In this document: piece by piece, positions 34,056 through 43,018 of the stretch
Numbering within the stretch: position 1 is the stretch's first letter
Layout of the letters: each line of letters starts with the position of its first letter
NCBI GenBank assembly: GCA_016297965.1
Contig: JAEDDP010000006.1
Location: 1-56,025 of the forward strand
DNA length: 56,025 bases
Direction of reading: 5' to 3'
Source: Alphaproteobacteria bacterium
GTDB taxonomy: Bacteria > Pseudomonadota > Alphaproteobacteria > Rs-D84 > CACZYB01
The notes under the pieces: generated by a model
Told to the model about the DNA's origin: nothing
What the model saw: the letters and a program-made list of their open reading frames with translations, nothing else
Database searches by the model: none
Made by a program: the position numbers and the translations under genes

Positions 34056-34081
34056 AGCAAAAATTCCTATTATTTGCCGTC

Positions 34082-34110
34082 ATTATAAACAAGAAATTTA
34101 TAAATGTCTA
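34082..34110 (-). promoter_or_regulatory. Promoter of the Aas-like gene
   Basis: Minus strand: -35 TAGACA (34105-34110), 17 nt, -10 TATAAT (34082-34087), 26 nt before the start codon. Confidence 0.6.
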
Positions 34111-34233
34111 TAATTTGTTTTAAAGTCCTAAAAAATTAAGCTTTTGAATATACAAATATTTTAACGAAATTCAAACACTTGATTGGAAACAATACCGCCC
34201 CAAAAAATTTACTGCTGACAAAGTTTGATGAAA

Positions 34234-34321
34234 TGGCGGAGGGTACAGGACTCGAACCTGTGGACCAGTATTACCGGTCACGGATTAGCAATCCGCTGCA
34301 TTACCGCTCTGCCAACCCTCC
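34234..34321 (-). tRNA. tRNA-Ser (anticodon GCU)
   Basis: Minus strand, 88 nt with encoded CCA. Acceptor GGAGGGT/ACCCTCC with discriminator G, anticodon loop TTGCTAA (GCT, decoding AGY), long variable arm, T-loop GTTCGAGTC. Confidence 0.96.
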
Positions 34322-34336
34322 AACGAGAATGGTTAA

Positions 34337-34365
34337 TTTATACATTAAACTTTAATTTTTTTCAA
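34337..34365 (-). promoter_or_regulatory. Promoter of tRNA-Ser
   Basis: Minus strand: -35 TTGAAA (34360-34365), 17 nt, -10 TATAAA (34337-34342), about 15 nt before the tRNA. Confidence 0.6.
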
Positions 34366-34375
34366 GGGAAAAATT

Positions 34376-35848
34376 TTACTTATTGTTTAATATAAGTTCT
34401 TTAAGGTTATTTATTGGAATGAATAACATTTGTGGTCTATACGCAATTTCATAATTTACCTCATAAAGGTTTCGGCGGAAAATTTCAATGGTAAGCCATT
34501 CATTGTCAATGTTAAGTTCCCCGATAAAGGCATCCGACAAATTTTTTATAATTGGTTTTATAACATCATTCGCCCAAAGAAGCTTTTCATTATCAATTTT
34601 TCCATTTTCATCCGTCGCAAAATGTTTTGAAACGACAATCGGAAGATATCCAGATATTGACCGGTACATTCCCGCCACATCATACATATACGAATGCTTT
34701 GTCTTTCTTTCACTTGGGGCAAGGTTCGGTTCACCGGCAAAATCAATAAACTTTATATCGCCGGTATCTGTTTGTATTGCCTGCCCAAGGTGAAAATCAC
34801 CATGCACCCGCATAAGAAGACCCTTGTCTTCCCGTACCTCAATTTTCCCGAAACTGTCAATTATGAACTTTTCAATATTGTCTGCCTTTATAATTGGATT
34901 TTGAATTTCCAATGCCATATCGGACGAAAGTTTATCTATATTCTTTATAATATTTTCCTTTGTCTCCTTCAAAAGATCAACTATTGTACTTTTGTAATGT
35001 TGTAAATACTCATCCCCAATTTTTTCCGGTGTCAAATCATTCCCGTTAAATGAAAGAAGACATTTGATAAGCTCCTCTGTCTTTTTCCCAAGGTTTTTCA
35101 TAAGCTTTGTAATATCCTTGTACTCCGCTTTTTTTATCCTCTTTTCACCATTTTTAAATGCCCCTGAAAGTATTTTAAGAAGTTGTTCCTTTGCAATCAC
35201 CCATAAATCCCCATTATTATGAACAAATTCTTGAACTATGCCAATAAATGCACTCTTTCCATCCGGTGCAATAAGGGAAAGATGCCCGTATGTTTTTGGT
35301 ACGGCGGTACTTCCAGCTTTCATAAGGTTATAATTCATTTCCACCTCAACATCGGCATCATCCAAAAATTCAATCATTCGTTGCTGTTTGAATGCCAAAG
35401 CCTTTTTCCCAACAATAATTGTTGAATTACTTTGTTCTACATTAAGAGGATAGGAGTTATCATTTATGTGATTTGTAATGAAATCAAAATCATCCCACGA
35501 CCTGTAAACAAGGTTATATTGATTTGCAATGTTAAGGCTTTTATCAAGTGTAATCTCTTTCATAATGGACGACCAATAATTTGGTGATTTTACCGCATCA
35601 TACACATCAACATTGTTATATTTAAACGGAACTTCTGCCTCCATTGTACCCTTTGAAAGTGGCATTATGAAAAATTCATCATCACCATTTTTAAATATAA
35701 CCTTTCCCATAACAAAAAACTTTTCCGAATTATCAAATTCCGTATCAAAAAATTGAATGTCTTTAATACTGTCATTTGTAATTTCATTTTTGAAACTGCA
35801 CCAACGTTGGGAATAAATATATTGTAAAATTGGATTGTCTTTATTCAC
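34376..35848 (-). CDS. Maltokinase-like protein (maltose-1-phosphate forming)
   Basis: 490 residues starting at GTG with AAGGAAAG 9 nt upstream. The C-terminal half has the aminoglycoside-phosphotransferase-like kinase motif of maltokinases: RVHGDFHLGQ (~345-354, catalytic Asp) followed by KFIDFAGEPNL (~367, metal-binding Asp). The N-terminal ~170 residues are the smaller domain typical of Mak/Pep2 (YIYSQRWCSFKN resembles the usual QRWF start). Maltokinase makes maltose-1-phosphate, the donor for GlgE in alpha-glucan synthesis. It is divergent from malQ with only 73 nt between the start codons, so both are probably co-controlled. treS and glgE are not in view. Confidence 0.82.
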   Translation of the reverse strand: MNKDNPILQYIYSQRWCSFKNEITNDSIKDIQFFDTEFDNSEKFFVMGKVIFKNGDDEFFIMPLSKGTMEAEVPFKYNNVDVYDAVKSPNYWSSIMKEITLDKSLNIANQYNLVYRSWDDFDFITNHINDNSYPLNVEQSNSTIIVGKKALAFKQQRMIEFLDDADVEVEMNYNLMKAGSTAVPKTYGHLSLIAPDGKSAFIGIVQEFVHNNGDLWVIAKEQLLKILSGAFKNGEKRIKKAEYKDITKLMKNLGKKTEELIKCLLSFNGNDLTPEKIGDEYLQHYKSTIVDLLKETKENIIKNIDKLSSDMALEIQNPIIKADNIEKFIIDSFGKIEVREDKGLLMRVHGDFHLGQAIQTDTGDIKFIDFAGEPNLAPSERKTKHSYMYDVAGMYRSISGYLPIVVSKHFATDENGKIDNEKLLWANDVIKPIIKNLSDAFIGELNIDNEWLTIEIFRRNLYEVNYEIAYRPQMLFIPINNLKELILNNK

Positions 35849-35881
35849 TTTACACTTTCCTTATTTTCAAAATTATAGTAT

Positions 35882-35887
35882 TATAAT
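35882..35887 (+). promoter_or_regulatory. -10 element of malQ
   Basis: TATAAT in the 73-nt divergent spacer between maltokinase and malQ; the -35 region is weak, which would suit activator control. A GGGGAGGATT stretch and AGGAAA precede the malQ ATG. Confidence 0.4.
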
Positions 35888-35921
35888 GGTATCATATTAT
35901 GGGGAGGATTAAAACAGGAAA

Positions 35922-38081
35922 ATGAGTAAATTTTTAAATGAATTATCGGCATTTGTTGGAATTTCTGAATCTTATGTTGACAAGATGAATGTAAAGCATT
36001 ACACCACCGACAATACAAAAAGATCGTTTCTTTCATCCCTTGGTTATGATTGTACTTCCGCCTCAAATATAAAGGGGGAATTGAAAACCGAAATTGAAAA
36101 TTTGTGGTTAAACGGAGTTGATTACACCACATCATTTTTTTCATCCGAAGGGATAAAGGTCGCCTTATACCTTCCCGAAAATCAAATAAATTTTCCCGCA
36201 ACATTTTGCTTTTATTGCGATAACAAATTAGTTGAGGGCTTTACAATCATCCCATCAAAATATACCATCCGCGAAACAAAAATAATAAATCGGAAACGGT
36301 TCGTAAAATTCATAATTCCGATACGGGTAAAACTTTCCCCTGATTACTATACACTGAATGTTAAAGTTAATGATTTAAGTTTTTCATCATTTGTAATCAT
36401 TGCCCCCGACAGTGCATATCTTCCACCGATTATTGATAACGGGAAAAAAGTTTTGGGGCTTTCGTGCCAACTTTACGGACTTCAATCAAAACATAACTTG
36501 GGTATCGGTGATTTTGGCGATTTAAAAAGGTTGATTGAGCTATCCGCAAAATATGGATGTGATTTAATCGGTGTAAATCCACTTGGTGCAATGTATTCAC
36601 AAAGTACGAATGATGTTTCGCCATACCGTACATTAAGCAGGGAGTATTTAAATTATGTATACCTTGATTTACAATCAATTCCTGATTTTGTGGATTCTGA
36701 ACGTGTGCAAAAGTTTATCCATACCGATAAAACAAAACGGACGATTTCAAAACTTAAATCATCAAAATTTGTTGATTACAGGGGCGTGTTTAAATTGAAA
36801 CTTGCCATCCTTAAATTGATGTACGAATACTTTGTTTCTAATCATATAAAGAAAAATACAGGGGCAGGGGAAAGGTTTGCACGGTTTAAGGAAACCGAAG
36901 GGGCAGGGCTTATGAACCTATGCACGTTTGAAGCTATTTTGAACCACCAACCAAAATATTGGAAAAATTGGGATGGAAACCTTTCTGATATTTCTTCGGA
37001 TGAAGTCCGTAATTTCATAAAAAAACATAAACGAGAAATTGATTTTTACGCATATACTCATTGGCTTTGCCACGACCAGTTAATTGAGCTATCCCGACTT
37101 GCCAAACGGAAAATGAAACTTGGACTGTATATTGATATTCCGGTTGGCGCCGCATCCGATGGGGTGGAGGTATGGCAGGATAAAGCTCTTTTTGCGGATG
37201 GTGTTGATATTGGCACGCCACCAGACACCATACGGCCAAGGGGGCAAACATGGGGACTTACCCCACCATCTCCGCTAGGGTTGAAAAAATCACATTATGC
37301 GGTTTTTGTGGACCTTTTGAAAAAGAATATGCAATATGCCGGTGCGATTCGCATTGACCATTCATTCAGCCTTATGCGACTTTTTTGGGTATCACAAAAC
37401 GATGGTGGAGCGTATGTTGATTACGATTTCCACGATATGACAGCGATTGTTTGCCTTGAAAGTTATAAAAATAAATGCCTTGTTGTTGGTGAAGATTTGG
37501 GAAATATTCCACCTGGATTTGCGGGTGTAATGAAACGCCACAATATTTTTTCAAATAAGGTCTTATACAGGTCCAAACCAAGGGGTAATAATTTTTTAAG
37601 TGATTCTTTGTACCCATATCATTCCCTTTGTCAGGTCGGCACCCATGACCAGGCGACCAGTTGCGGTTTTTGGATTGGTGAAGACATTCGTGTAAATAAT
37701 GAATGCCATTTGTACCCAAAAAATTCCCAATACATTGACAATTTGAAAAAACGGGAAAGGGAAAGACGTGACTTTTTTGAAATATTTATGAAAACAAATT
37801 CTTTTTATAAACATAATGAAAAAAGTTTCCTTTGCAATATGGATGGAAAATTGCCACCAAAATATGGCGAATACCCATTTAATATTTACGGTTCCCAAAC
37901 CCCAAGTGCGATTTTTTTGTGTAATTTAGTTGATGTTTACGGAATGACCGAAATGCAAAACGCTCCCGGTACGGTTGATGAATATCCAAATTGGCGGGTA
38001 AAATTACCGGTTCCGGTTGATGATATGGCACATCAGGGTGATTTGAAAAACTTTTTACATACATTGAAACGATACCGATAA
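35922..38081 (+). CDS. malQ: 4-alpha-glucanotransferase (amylomaltase)
   Basis: MalQ rearranges maltodextrins by moving alpha-1,4-glucan segments, releasing glucose. 719 residues: an N-terminal ~160-residue extension as in E. coli-type MalQ, then a GH77 barrel. Motifs: GIGDFGDL, NPLGAMYS, YIDIPVGAASDGVEVW, the 250s-type loop PPDTIRPRGQTWGLTP, nucleophile D479 in RIDHSFSL, acid/base E524 in VGEDLGNIPPG, and GTHDQAT. Start supported by AGGAAA 3 nt and GGGGAGG further upstream. Divergent partner: maltokinase. Followed by a strong terminator. Confidence 0.95.
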   Translation: MSKFLNELSAFVGISESYVDKMNVKHYTTDNTKRSFLSSLGYDCTSASNIKGELKTEIENLWLNGVDYTTSFFSSEGIKVALYLPENQINFPATFCFYCDNKLVEGFTIIPSKYTIRETKIINRKRFVKFIIPIRVKLSPDYYTLNVKVNDLSFSSFVIIAPDSAYLPPIIDNGKKVLGLSCQLYGLQSKHNLGIGDFGDLKRLIELSAKYGCDLIGVNPLGAMYSQSTNDVSPYRTLSREYLNYVYLDLQSIPDFVDSERVQKFIHTDKTKRTISKLKSSKFVDYRGVFKLKLAILKLMYEYFVSNHIKKNTGAGERFARFKETEGAGLMNLCTFEAILNHQPKYWKNWDGNLSDISSDEVRNFIKKHKREIDFYAYTHWLCHDQLIELSRLAKRKMKLGLYIDIPVGAASDGVEVWQDKALFADGVDIGTPPDTIRPRGQTWGLTPPSPLGLKKSHYAVFVDLLKKNMQYAGAIRIDHSFSLMRLFWVSQNDGGAYVDYDFHDMTAIVCLESYKNKCLVVGEDLGNIPPGFAGVMKRHNIFSNKVLYRSKPRGNNFLSDSLYPYHSLCQVGTHDQATSCGFWIGEDIRVNNECHLYPKNSQYIDNLKKRERERRDFFEIFMKTNSFYKHNEKSFLCNMDGKLPPKYGEYPFNIYGSQTPSAIFLCNLVDVYGMTEMQNAPGTVDEYPNWRVKLPVPVDDMAHQGDLKNFLHTLKRYR

Positions 38082-38087
38082 AAAAAA

Positions 38088-38120
38088 TTTCCCCTCCATT
38101 TGAGGGGAAAAATTTTTTTT
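38088..38120. terminator. Bidirectional terminator between malQ and the MORN-like lipoprotein
   Basis: TTTCCCCTC (38088-38096) pairs with GAGGGGAAA (38102-38110), 5-nt loop, then eight T (38113-38120). An A tract before it gives a T tract on the minus strand. Confidence 0.85.
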
Positions 38121-38121
38121 A

Positions 38122-39168
38122 TTAAAGTTTCTCATTTGCCTTTTGCGGACATTTAAATCCGGACTTTTTTATATCTTCCCATTCTGGGGATTGTGGTGTG
38201 TATTGACCCCGGACTTCCAGCAACATCCACATCAGTGGATCTTCCCATACTTGGGACTGTGGTGTGAATCCTCTATCTTCTTTCAGACATACAAGGAAAA
38301 CTTCTTGATCGTTTAATTTTAAAATCAATTTCCCTAAAATTCCTGCATTTTCCTCGTCTTCATCAACATCCCATATTGCAATGCTTGTATCATATTCTCC
38401 TTTCTTTTCACCCTTTACCGACCAAAATCCGGTTATTCCCGAAAGATAGGTTTTTGTTTTTTGAAACCAGCGTCCGTGTATAAATTTTCTTGATTCCTTG
38501 GAAGTTGCATCAATGGTAATTTTTTCCCCATTAATTTTTCCATCTACAAGAGGAAATTCTTGCATCAAATTATTTTCGCAATCAAAAATTTTAACCGCAC
38601 CGGTGATTGGTGTATCATTTATTGTATAAACTGCACCACTTCCATATTTTTCTCCCGAAAAATAAATCATACCATCCCGCTTTTCTCCATCAATGGTGAA
38701 ATTGCTATATGACCCATTGCCATCAAATTTCATACTGTTAACTTTTCCATCTTCACAAATGCTAACATATCTTCCATCTTCTAATCTCATTTCGGATGGC
38801 AAGTGTTTTTTATTTAATGAATAATATGCACCCCAAACATCATTGGATCCATTTACATAATAATGACCTTGTTTTTCGCCATCTTTGCCTACAAGGGTTT
38901 CTGATATTATATTTCCTTGCTCTAAATTAAATGTTCTGGTTCCGGATTTATTTTGCTCTTTCACATTTCCATAATATGGACTTCCATCTTTATCACAGAA
39001 AAGTGTATAATCCGAACCAATTTTATTACAATCGTAAACATCTGCCTCATCACCAAATCTTGATGACTTTACTGCGTCCTTATAACGAACATTGCCTTTA
39101 TCTGAAACAACATAATTTGCGGTTGAACATCCCGCAAGCAATAACATTAAAATAACAGATTTTTTCAT
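38122..39168 (-). CDS. MORN-like repeat lipoprotein with duplicated C-terminal motif
   Basis: 348 residues with a lipoprotein signal: MKKSVILMLLLAGC, Cys14 being the lipidated residue. The mature chain is a run of short beta-hairpin-like units of the kind GxxxYxxG (GHYYVNGSNDVWGAYY, DGRYVSICEDGKVNSMKFDGNG in pattern, DGMIYFSGEKYGSGAVY), like MORN/antitoxin-WG repeats. Near the C-terminus a phrase is duplicated: TPQSQVWEDPL and, 17 residues on, TPQSPEWEDIK. The underlying DNA is duplicated too (around 38170-38200 and 38220-38265). Function unknown; probably outer membrane anchored. GGAGG precedes the start. Confidence 0.65.
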   Translation of the reverse strand: MKKSVILMLLLAGCSTANYVVSDKGNVRYKDAVKSSRFGDEADVYDCNKIGSDYTLFCDKDGSPYYGNVKEQNKSGTRTFNLEQGNIISETLVGKDGEKQGHYYVNGSNDVWGAYYSLNKKHLPSEMRLEDGRYVSICEDGKVNSMKFDGNGSYSNFTIDGEKRDGMIYFSGEKYGSGAVYTINDTPITGAVKIFDCENNLMQEFPLVDGKINGEKITIDATSKESRKFIHGRWFQKTKTYLSGITGFWSVKGEKKGEYDTSIAIWDVDEDEENAGILGKLILKLNDQEVFLVCLKEDRGFTPQSQVWEDPLMWMLLEVRGQYTPQSPEWEDIKKSGFKCPQKANEKL

Positions 39169-39237
39169 ATTCCCTCCTAAATTTTCCTATAAATAAAATC
39201 CCGTTTAATAATATCATAATTCGGAGGTTTAGTAAAT

Positions 39238-39261
39238 AAAAAAAGGTCCAACCGGACCTTT
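39238..39261 (-). terminator. Terminator of the tilS-ftsH-msbA unit
   Basis: Minus strand: AAAGGTCC/GGACCTTT perfect 8-bp stem (39254-39261 with 39242-39249), 4-nt loop, T tract. Directly after the msbA-like stop codon. Confidence 0.9.
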
Positions 39262-39270
39262 AATTTTAAC

Positions 39271-41064
39271 CTATGCCTCTTTTTTCTGTTTGAATTGCAT
39301 ATTATAAAGTTTTGCATATTCACCATCTTTTTTAAGAAGTTCTTCATGATTTCCCTGTTCCACAATAGCACCTTTTTCAATCACATAAATCATATCGGCA
39401 TTTTTAATTGTGGAAAGTCTGTGTGCAATAACAACGGTTGTTCGGTTTTTCATTAAATTATCAAGTGCGGTTTGCACCTCAAATTCCGATTCGGTATCAA
39501 GGGCGGATGTCGCCTCATCCAACAAAAGTATCGGTGCATTTTTTATAATTGCCCGTGCAATGGAAAGTCTTTGTTTTTGACCGCCCGAAAGCCTTACACC
39601 TTTTTCCCCGATTCGCGTATTATACCCACCTTCCATCGCGGTAATAAAGCCATAGGCATTCGCGGATTTTGATGCTTCAATAATTTCATCATCGGAAACG
39701 GTTTTACATTCATTTTCTCCCTTACCATAGGCAATATTATTCCTTATTGTGTCATCAAAAAGTATGACTTCCTGACTTACCAAAGAGGTATTTTGGCGAA
39801 GCGATTTCTGGGTAATATTTTTTATGTTTATTCCATCAATCAAAATTTCACCTGAACTTACATCAAAAAATCTTGGGATAAGGTTGGCAATCGTTGTTTT
39901 ACCACCACCACTTGCCCCGACAAGGGCAACTGTTTTTCCCGCCGGTATAGTCATATTTATATTTTTAAGTATTGGTTTGCCCGCCTCGTATTCAAAGCAA
40001 ACATTTTTAAATTCAATATTTCCCTTTATGTTTTTAAGTTCAACTGCACCTTCCACATCTTGGATTGCCGGTTTTGTATCAATAATTTCATATACACGTT
40101 CGGCGCTTACCAATGCAGTTTGAAGTTGCACCCTGAAATTTATCAATGATTTCAAAGGCTTGTAAACGGAAACCCACGCCCCCAAAAATGTTACAAATCC
40201 ACCGGTGGTAAGGTACCCATTCGCAATTTGCCATCCACCAAATATAATGATTCCAGCCATAATAAACCCAGAAAGACTTTCAATAACCGGTGTCGCAACG
40301 GCGGTATTTCTTACACGTTTCATTGAAAAACGAAACATTTCATCCAAAATATCCTTTATTCTTGATGCTTCAAATTTTTCCATACAATAGGATTTTATAA
40401 TTTTTACATTTTGAAGAGATTCGGAAATCTGGCTTACAAAATCGGCACTTTGTTGGGTGTTGGTTTTGGAAATCGCCTTTACCTTTTTATTGATGATTCC
40501 AATTGCAACCGCACCGATTGGAAAGAAAAGGAATATTACAAGGCACATTTGCCACGAATAATAAAACATCAATCCGAACATTGCTATACATGTAATTAAA
40601 TCCTTAAAAATATTGGTAATAAAGTTTACGGCAATATTTGTAATCGCATTACAATCATTAATGATTCGGGCAAGCATTTGACCACTTGAATTTTTATTAA
40701 AAAATGCCATATCAAGTGAAATAAGGTGTGCAAAAACCCTTTGTTGTATTGATTGCACGGTCTTTGTACTTATCTTTGATAAAATCATAGTTTGGGTAAA
40801 ATAAAACCATCCCTTTATAAAATAAAGTCCAATCACTTGCGCACAAAGGATAAGCAAAACTTTGCCGTCCCTATCAATAAAACCCTTATCAAATATCGGT
40901 TTCAAAAGGGATACCGAATATGCCTCGGTAAGGGCAGTAAGCGAGGTTATAATACCGGCACCAAGCAACGCCCAGATATATTTTTTCGTATGTTCCCGCC
41001 AAATTCTTCTTAAAATTTGAAGGTTCAGTTTTGCATCTTTGTTTTTCTTACTTTGTCCAAACAT
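39271..41064 (-). CDS. msbA: MsbA-like lipid A/lipid flippase ABC transporter
   Basis: 597-residue half-transporter with fused membrane and ATPase domains. Six membrane helices lie in residues ~30-310; the nucleotide-binding domain has Walker A GASGGGKTT, signature LSGGQKQRLSIARA, Walker B ILLLDEATSALD and the H-loop IAHRLST. MsbA-type exporters flip core-lipid A across the inner membrane, and this fits the presence of lpxB. An exporter for another lipid or peptide cannot be excluded from sequence alone. It begins 5 nt after the ftsH stop and closes the tilS-ftsH-msbA unit, followed by a terminator. Confidence 0.85.
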   Translation of the reverse strand: MFGQSKKNKDAKLNLQILRRIWREHTKKYIWALLGAGIITSLTALTEAYSVSLLKPIFDKGFIDRDGKVLLILCAQVIGLYFIKGWFYFTQTMILSKISTKTVQSIQQRVFAHLISLDMAFFNKNSSGQMLARIINDCNAITNIAVNFITNIFKDLITCIAMFGLMFYYSWQMCLVIFLFFPIGAVAIGIINKKVKAISKTNTQQSADFVSQISESLQNVKIIKSYCMEKFEASRIKDILDEMFRFSMKRVRNTAVATPVIESLSGFIMAGIIIFGGWQIANGYLTTGGFVTFLGAWVSVYKPLKSLINFRVQLQTALVSAERVYEIIDTKPAIQDVEGAVELKNIKGNIEFKNVCFEYEAGKPILKNINMTIPAGKTVALVGASGGGKTTIANLIPRFFDVSSGEILIDGINIKNITQKSLRQNTSLVSQEVILFDDTIRNNIAYGKGENECKTVSDDEIIEASKSANAYGFITAMEGGYNTRIGEKGVRLSGGQKQRLSIARAIIKNAPILLLDEATSALDTESEFEVQTALDNLMKNRTTVVIAHRLSTIKNADMIYVIEKGAIVEQGNHEELLKKDGEYAKLYNMQFKQKKEA

Positions 41065-41069
41065 ATTTT

Positions 41070-42974
41070 TTAGTCTTTCTTTTCTTCTTTTTTAATCTTT
41101 TTTTCGGTTGATGGAAGCGAAGATGTCCTGATAAGTGGAGCCTTTGCCTTTTCTTCCTTTTTCTTAAATGCAACCTTGCCACCCTTTACAATCGCACGAA
41201 CCTCATCACCGGTAAGTGTTTCATATTCAAGTAGAGCCTTTGCAATTTTTTCAACCTTTGCCTTATTTTTTACAACGGTTGCCTTTGCAAGCTTGTATCC
41301 TTCATCAAGCATTCTTTTCACTTCCTCATCAATTTCACGGGAAGTTGTTTCTGAAATTTTATAATTATCATCTTGACCGTAAAATACGGGACCTATCTTA
41401 TCACTTAAACCCCATTCAATAACGGCACGTCTTGCATAATTTGTTGCATTTTGTATATCCGAACTTGCCCCAGTCGTCACCTTATCACAACCAAAGAACA
41501 ACTCTTCACATACACGGCCGGCCATCGCAACGGCAATATCGGATTTTATTTCTGTTATATTAACACTTACCTTATCTCGTTCAGGAAGTTTTTGAACCAA
41601 GCCAAGCGAACGACCACGCGGAATAATTGTTGCCTTGTGTATCGGATCAACCTCCGGAAGAAGTACGGCACAAAGTGCGTGTCCAGCCTCGTGATAAGCA
41701 GTATTTTTTATTTCATCCGGCGACATAGTCTTTGATTTCTTTTCTGCTCCCATAAGGATTTTATCACGGGCAAATTCAAAATCATCCTCGCTAATTTGCT
41801 TTCTGTTTTTTCTTGCGGCAATAAGGGCTGCCTCATTTACAAGGTTTGCCAAATCAGCACCACTGAAACCTGGGGTTCCACGTGCAACACTTAAAGGTTC
41901 CACATCCGAAAGGATATTTACTTCCTTCATATATTTTGCAAGTATCGCTTCGCGTCCCTTTAAATCAGGAAGGTCAATATATACCTGTCTGTCAAATCTT
42001 CCCGGACGAAGAAGTGCTTCATCAAGCACATCAACGCGGTTTGTTGCGGCAATTACAATAACACCTTTGTTTGATGCAAAACCATCCATTTCAACCAATA
42101 ATTGGTTAAGGGTTTGTTCCCTTTCATCATTTCCACCACCATATCCGGAACCACGATGACGACCAACCGCATCAATTTCATCAATAAAGATAAGACAAGG
42201 TGCGGATTTAGTTGCCTGTTCAAACAATGCCCTTACACGGCTTGCACCAACACCAACAAACATTTCAACAAATTCGGAACCGGATGTTGAAAAAAATGGC
42301 ACACCGGCTTCACCTGCAATTGCTTTTGCAAGTAAAGTTTTACCTGTTCCTGGTGGACCAACAAGTAATACTCCCTTTGGAATTTTTGCCCCAAGTCGGG
42401 AATATTTCTTTGAATCACGAAGGAAATCAACAATTTCGCTTACATCTTGCTTTGCCTCATCAATTCCCAAAACATCGGAAAAACGAACCTTTTGCATATC
42501 GGATGTAAACATTTTTATATTGCTTTTTCCCATACCGAACTTGTCTCCCTTCATACTTTTGAAAAGGAGTACAAGGACAACAATCCAAAGAAGTGAACCG
42601 AACACATCAATCAACTTCATTACACTAAATCCACCGGATGTTGCCCCATTTTCCATTGCAACTTCCGTTGGTATATTATTTTTTTCAAGGTTTTCTAAAA
42701 GCTTGTCATAAACAATAACATTTGCCTTAAATGGTTTTTCCTCACCAATCTTTCCATCTGGAGTTTTTACCCCCTTTAACTTTCCTTCAACCACAGTTCC
42801 ATTTTTTATAACGACCGAGGAAATTTCTTTACTTTTAACCTTTTGATTAAATTCGGAAAATGTCATTTTTGCATCAGCCTTTTTCACCTCAGTTGCAGAA
42901 TTATTATAAACAACCGAGATTACAAGAGCTACTGGAACAACAACCAACAACCAATCACGCCAATTTTTAAACAT
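41070..42974 (-). CDS. ftsH: ATP-dependent zinc metalloprotease FtsH
   Basis: Membrane-anchored AAA+ protease that degrades membrane and short-lived cytoplasmic proteins, including LpxC and sigma-32 in E. coli. 634 residues: first helix at ~8-24, a periplasmic domain, second helix near 123-140 (VFGSLLWIVVLVLLF), AAA module with Walker A GPPGTGKT, GRFDRQVYIDLPDL, and the zinc site HEAGH with a downstream Asp in SSDIQNAT. The basic, Lys-rich C-terminal tail is usual. It follows tilS after 44 nt, the classical tilS-ftsH order in alphaproteobacteria and many other bacteria. Confidence 0.97.
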   Translation of the reverse strand: MFKNWRDWLLVVVPVALVISVVYNNSATEVKKADAKMTFSEFNQKVKSKEISSVVIKNGTVVEGKLKGVKTPDGKIGEEKPFKANVIVYDKLLENLEKNNIPTEVAMENGATSGGFSVMKLIDVFGSLLWIVVLVLLFKSMKGDKFGMGKSNIKMFTSDMQKVRFSDVLGIDEAKQDVSEIVDFLRDSKKYSRLGAKIPKGVLLVGPPGTGKTLLAKAIAGEAGVPFFSTSGSEFVEMFVGVGASRVRALFEQATKSAPCLIFIDEIDAVGRHRGSGYGGGNDEREQTLNQLLVEMDGFASNKGVIVIAATNRVDVLDEALLRPGRFDRQVYIDLPDLKGREAILAKYMKEVNILSDVEPLSVARGTPGFSGADLANLVNEAALIAARKNRKQISEDDFEFARDKILMGAEKKSKTMSPDEIKNTAYHEAGHALCAVLLPEVDPIHKATIIPRGRSLGLVQKLPERDKVSVNITEIKSDIAVAMAGRVCEELFFGCDKVTTGASSDIQNATNYARRAVIEWGLSDKIGPVFYGQDDNYKISETTSREIDEEVKRMLDEGYKLAKATVVKNKAKVEKIAKALLEYETLTGDEVRAIVKGGKVAFKKKEEKAKAPLIRTSSLPSTEKKIKKEEKKD

Positions 42975-43018
42975 TCTTTTAATCCTCTTTATCTAATTTT
43001 TATTGTGGCAATTTTAAA

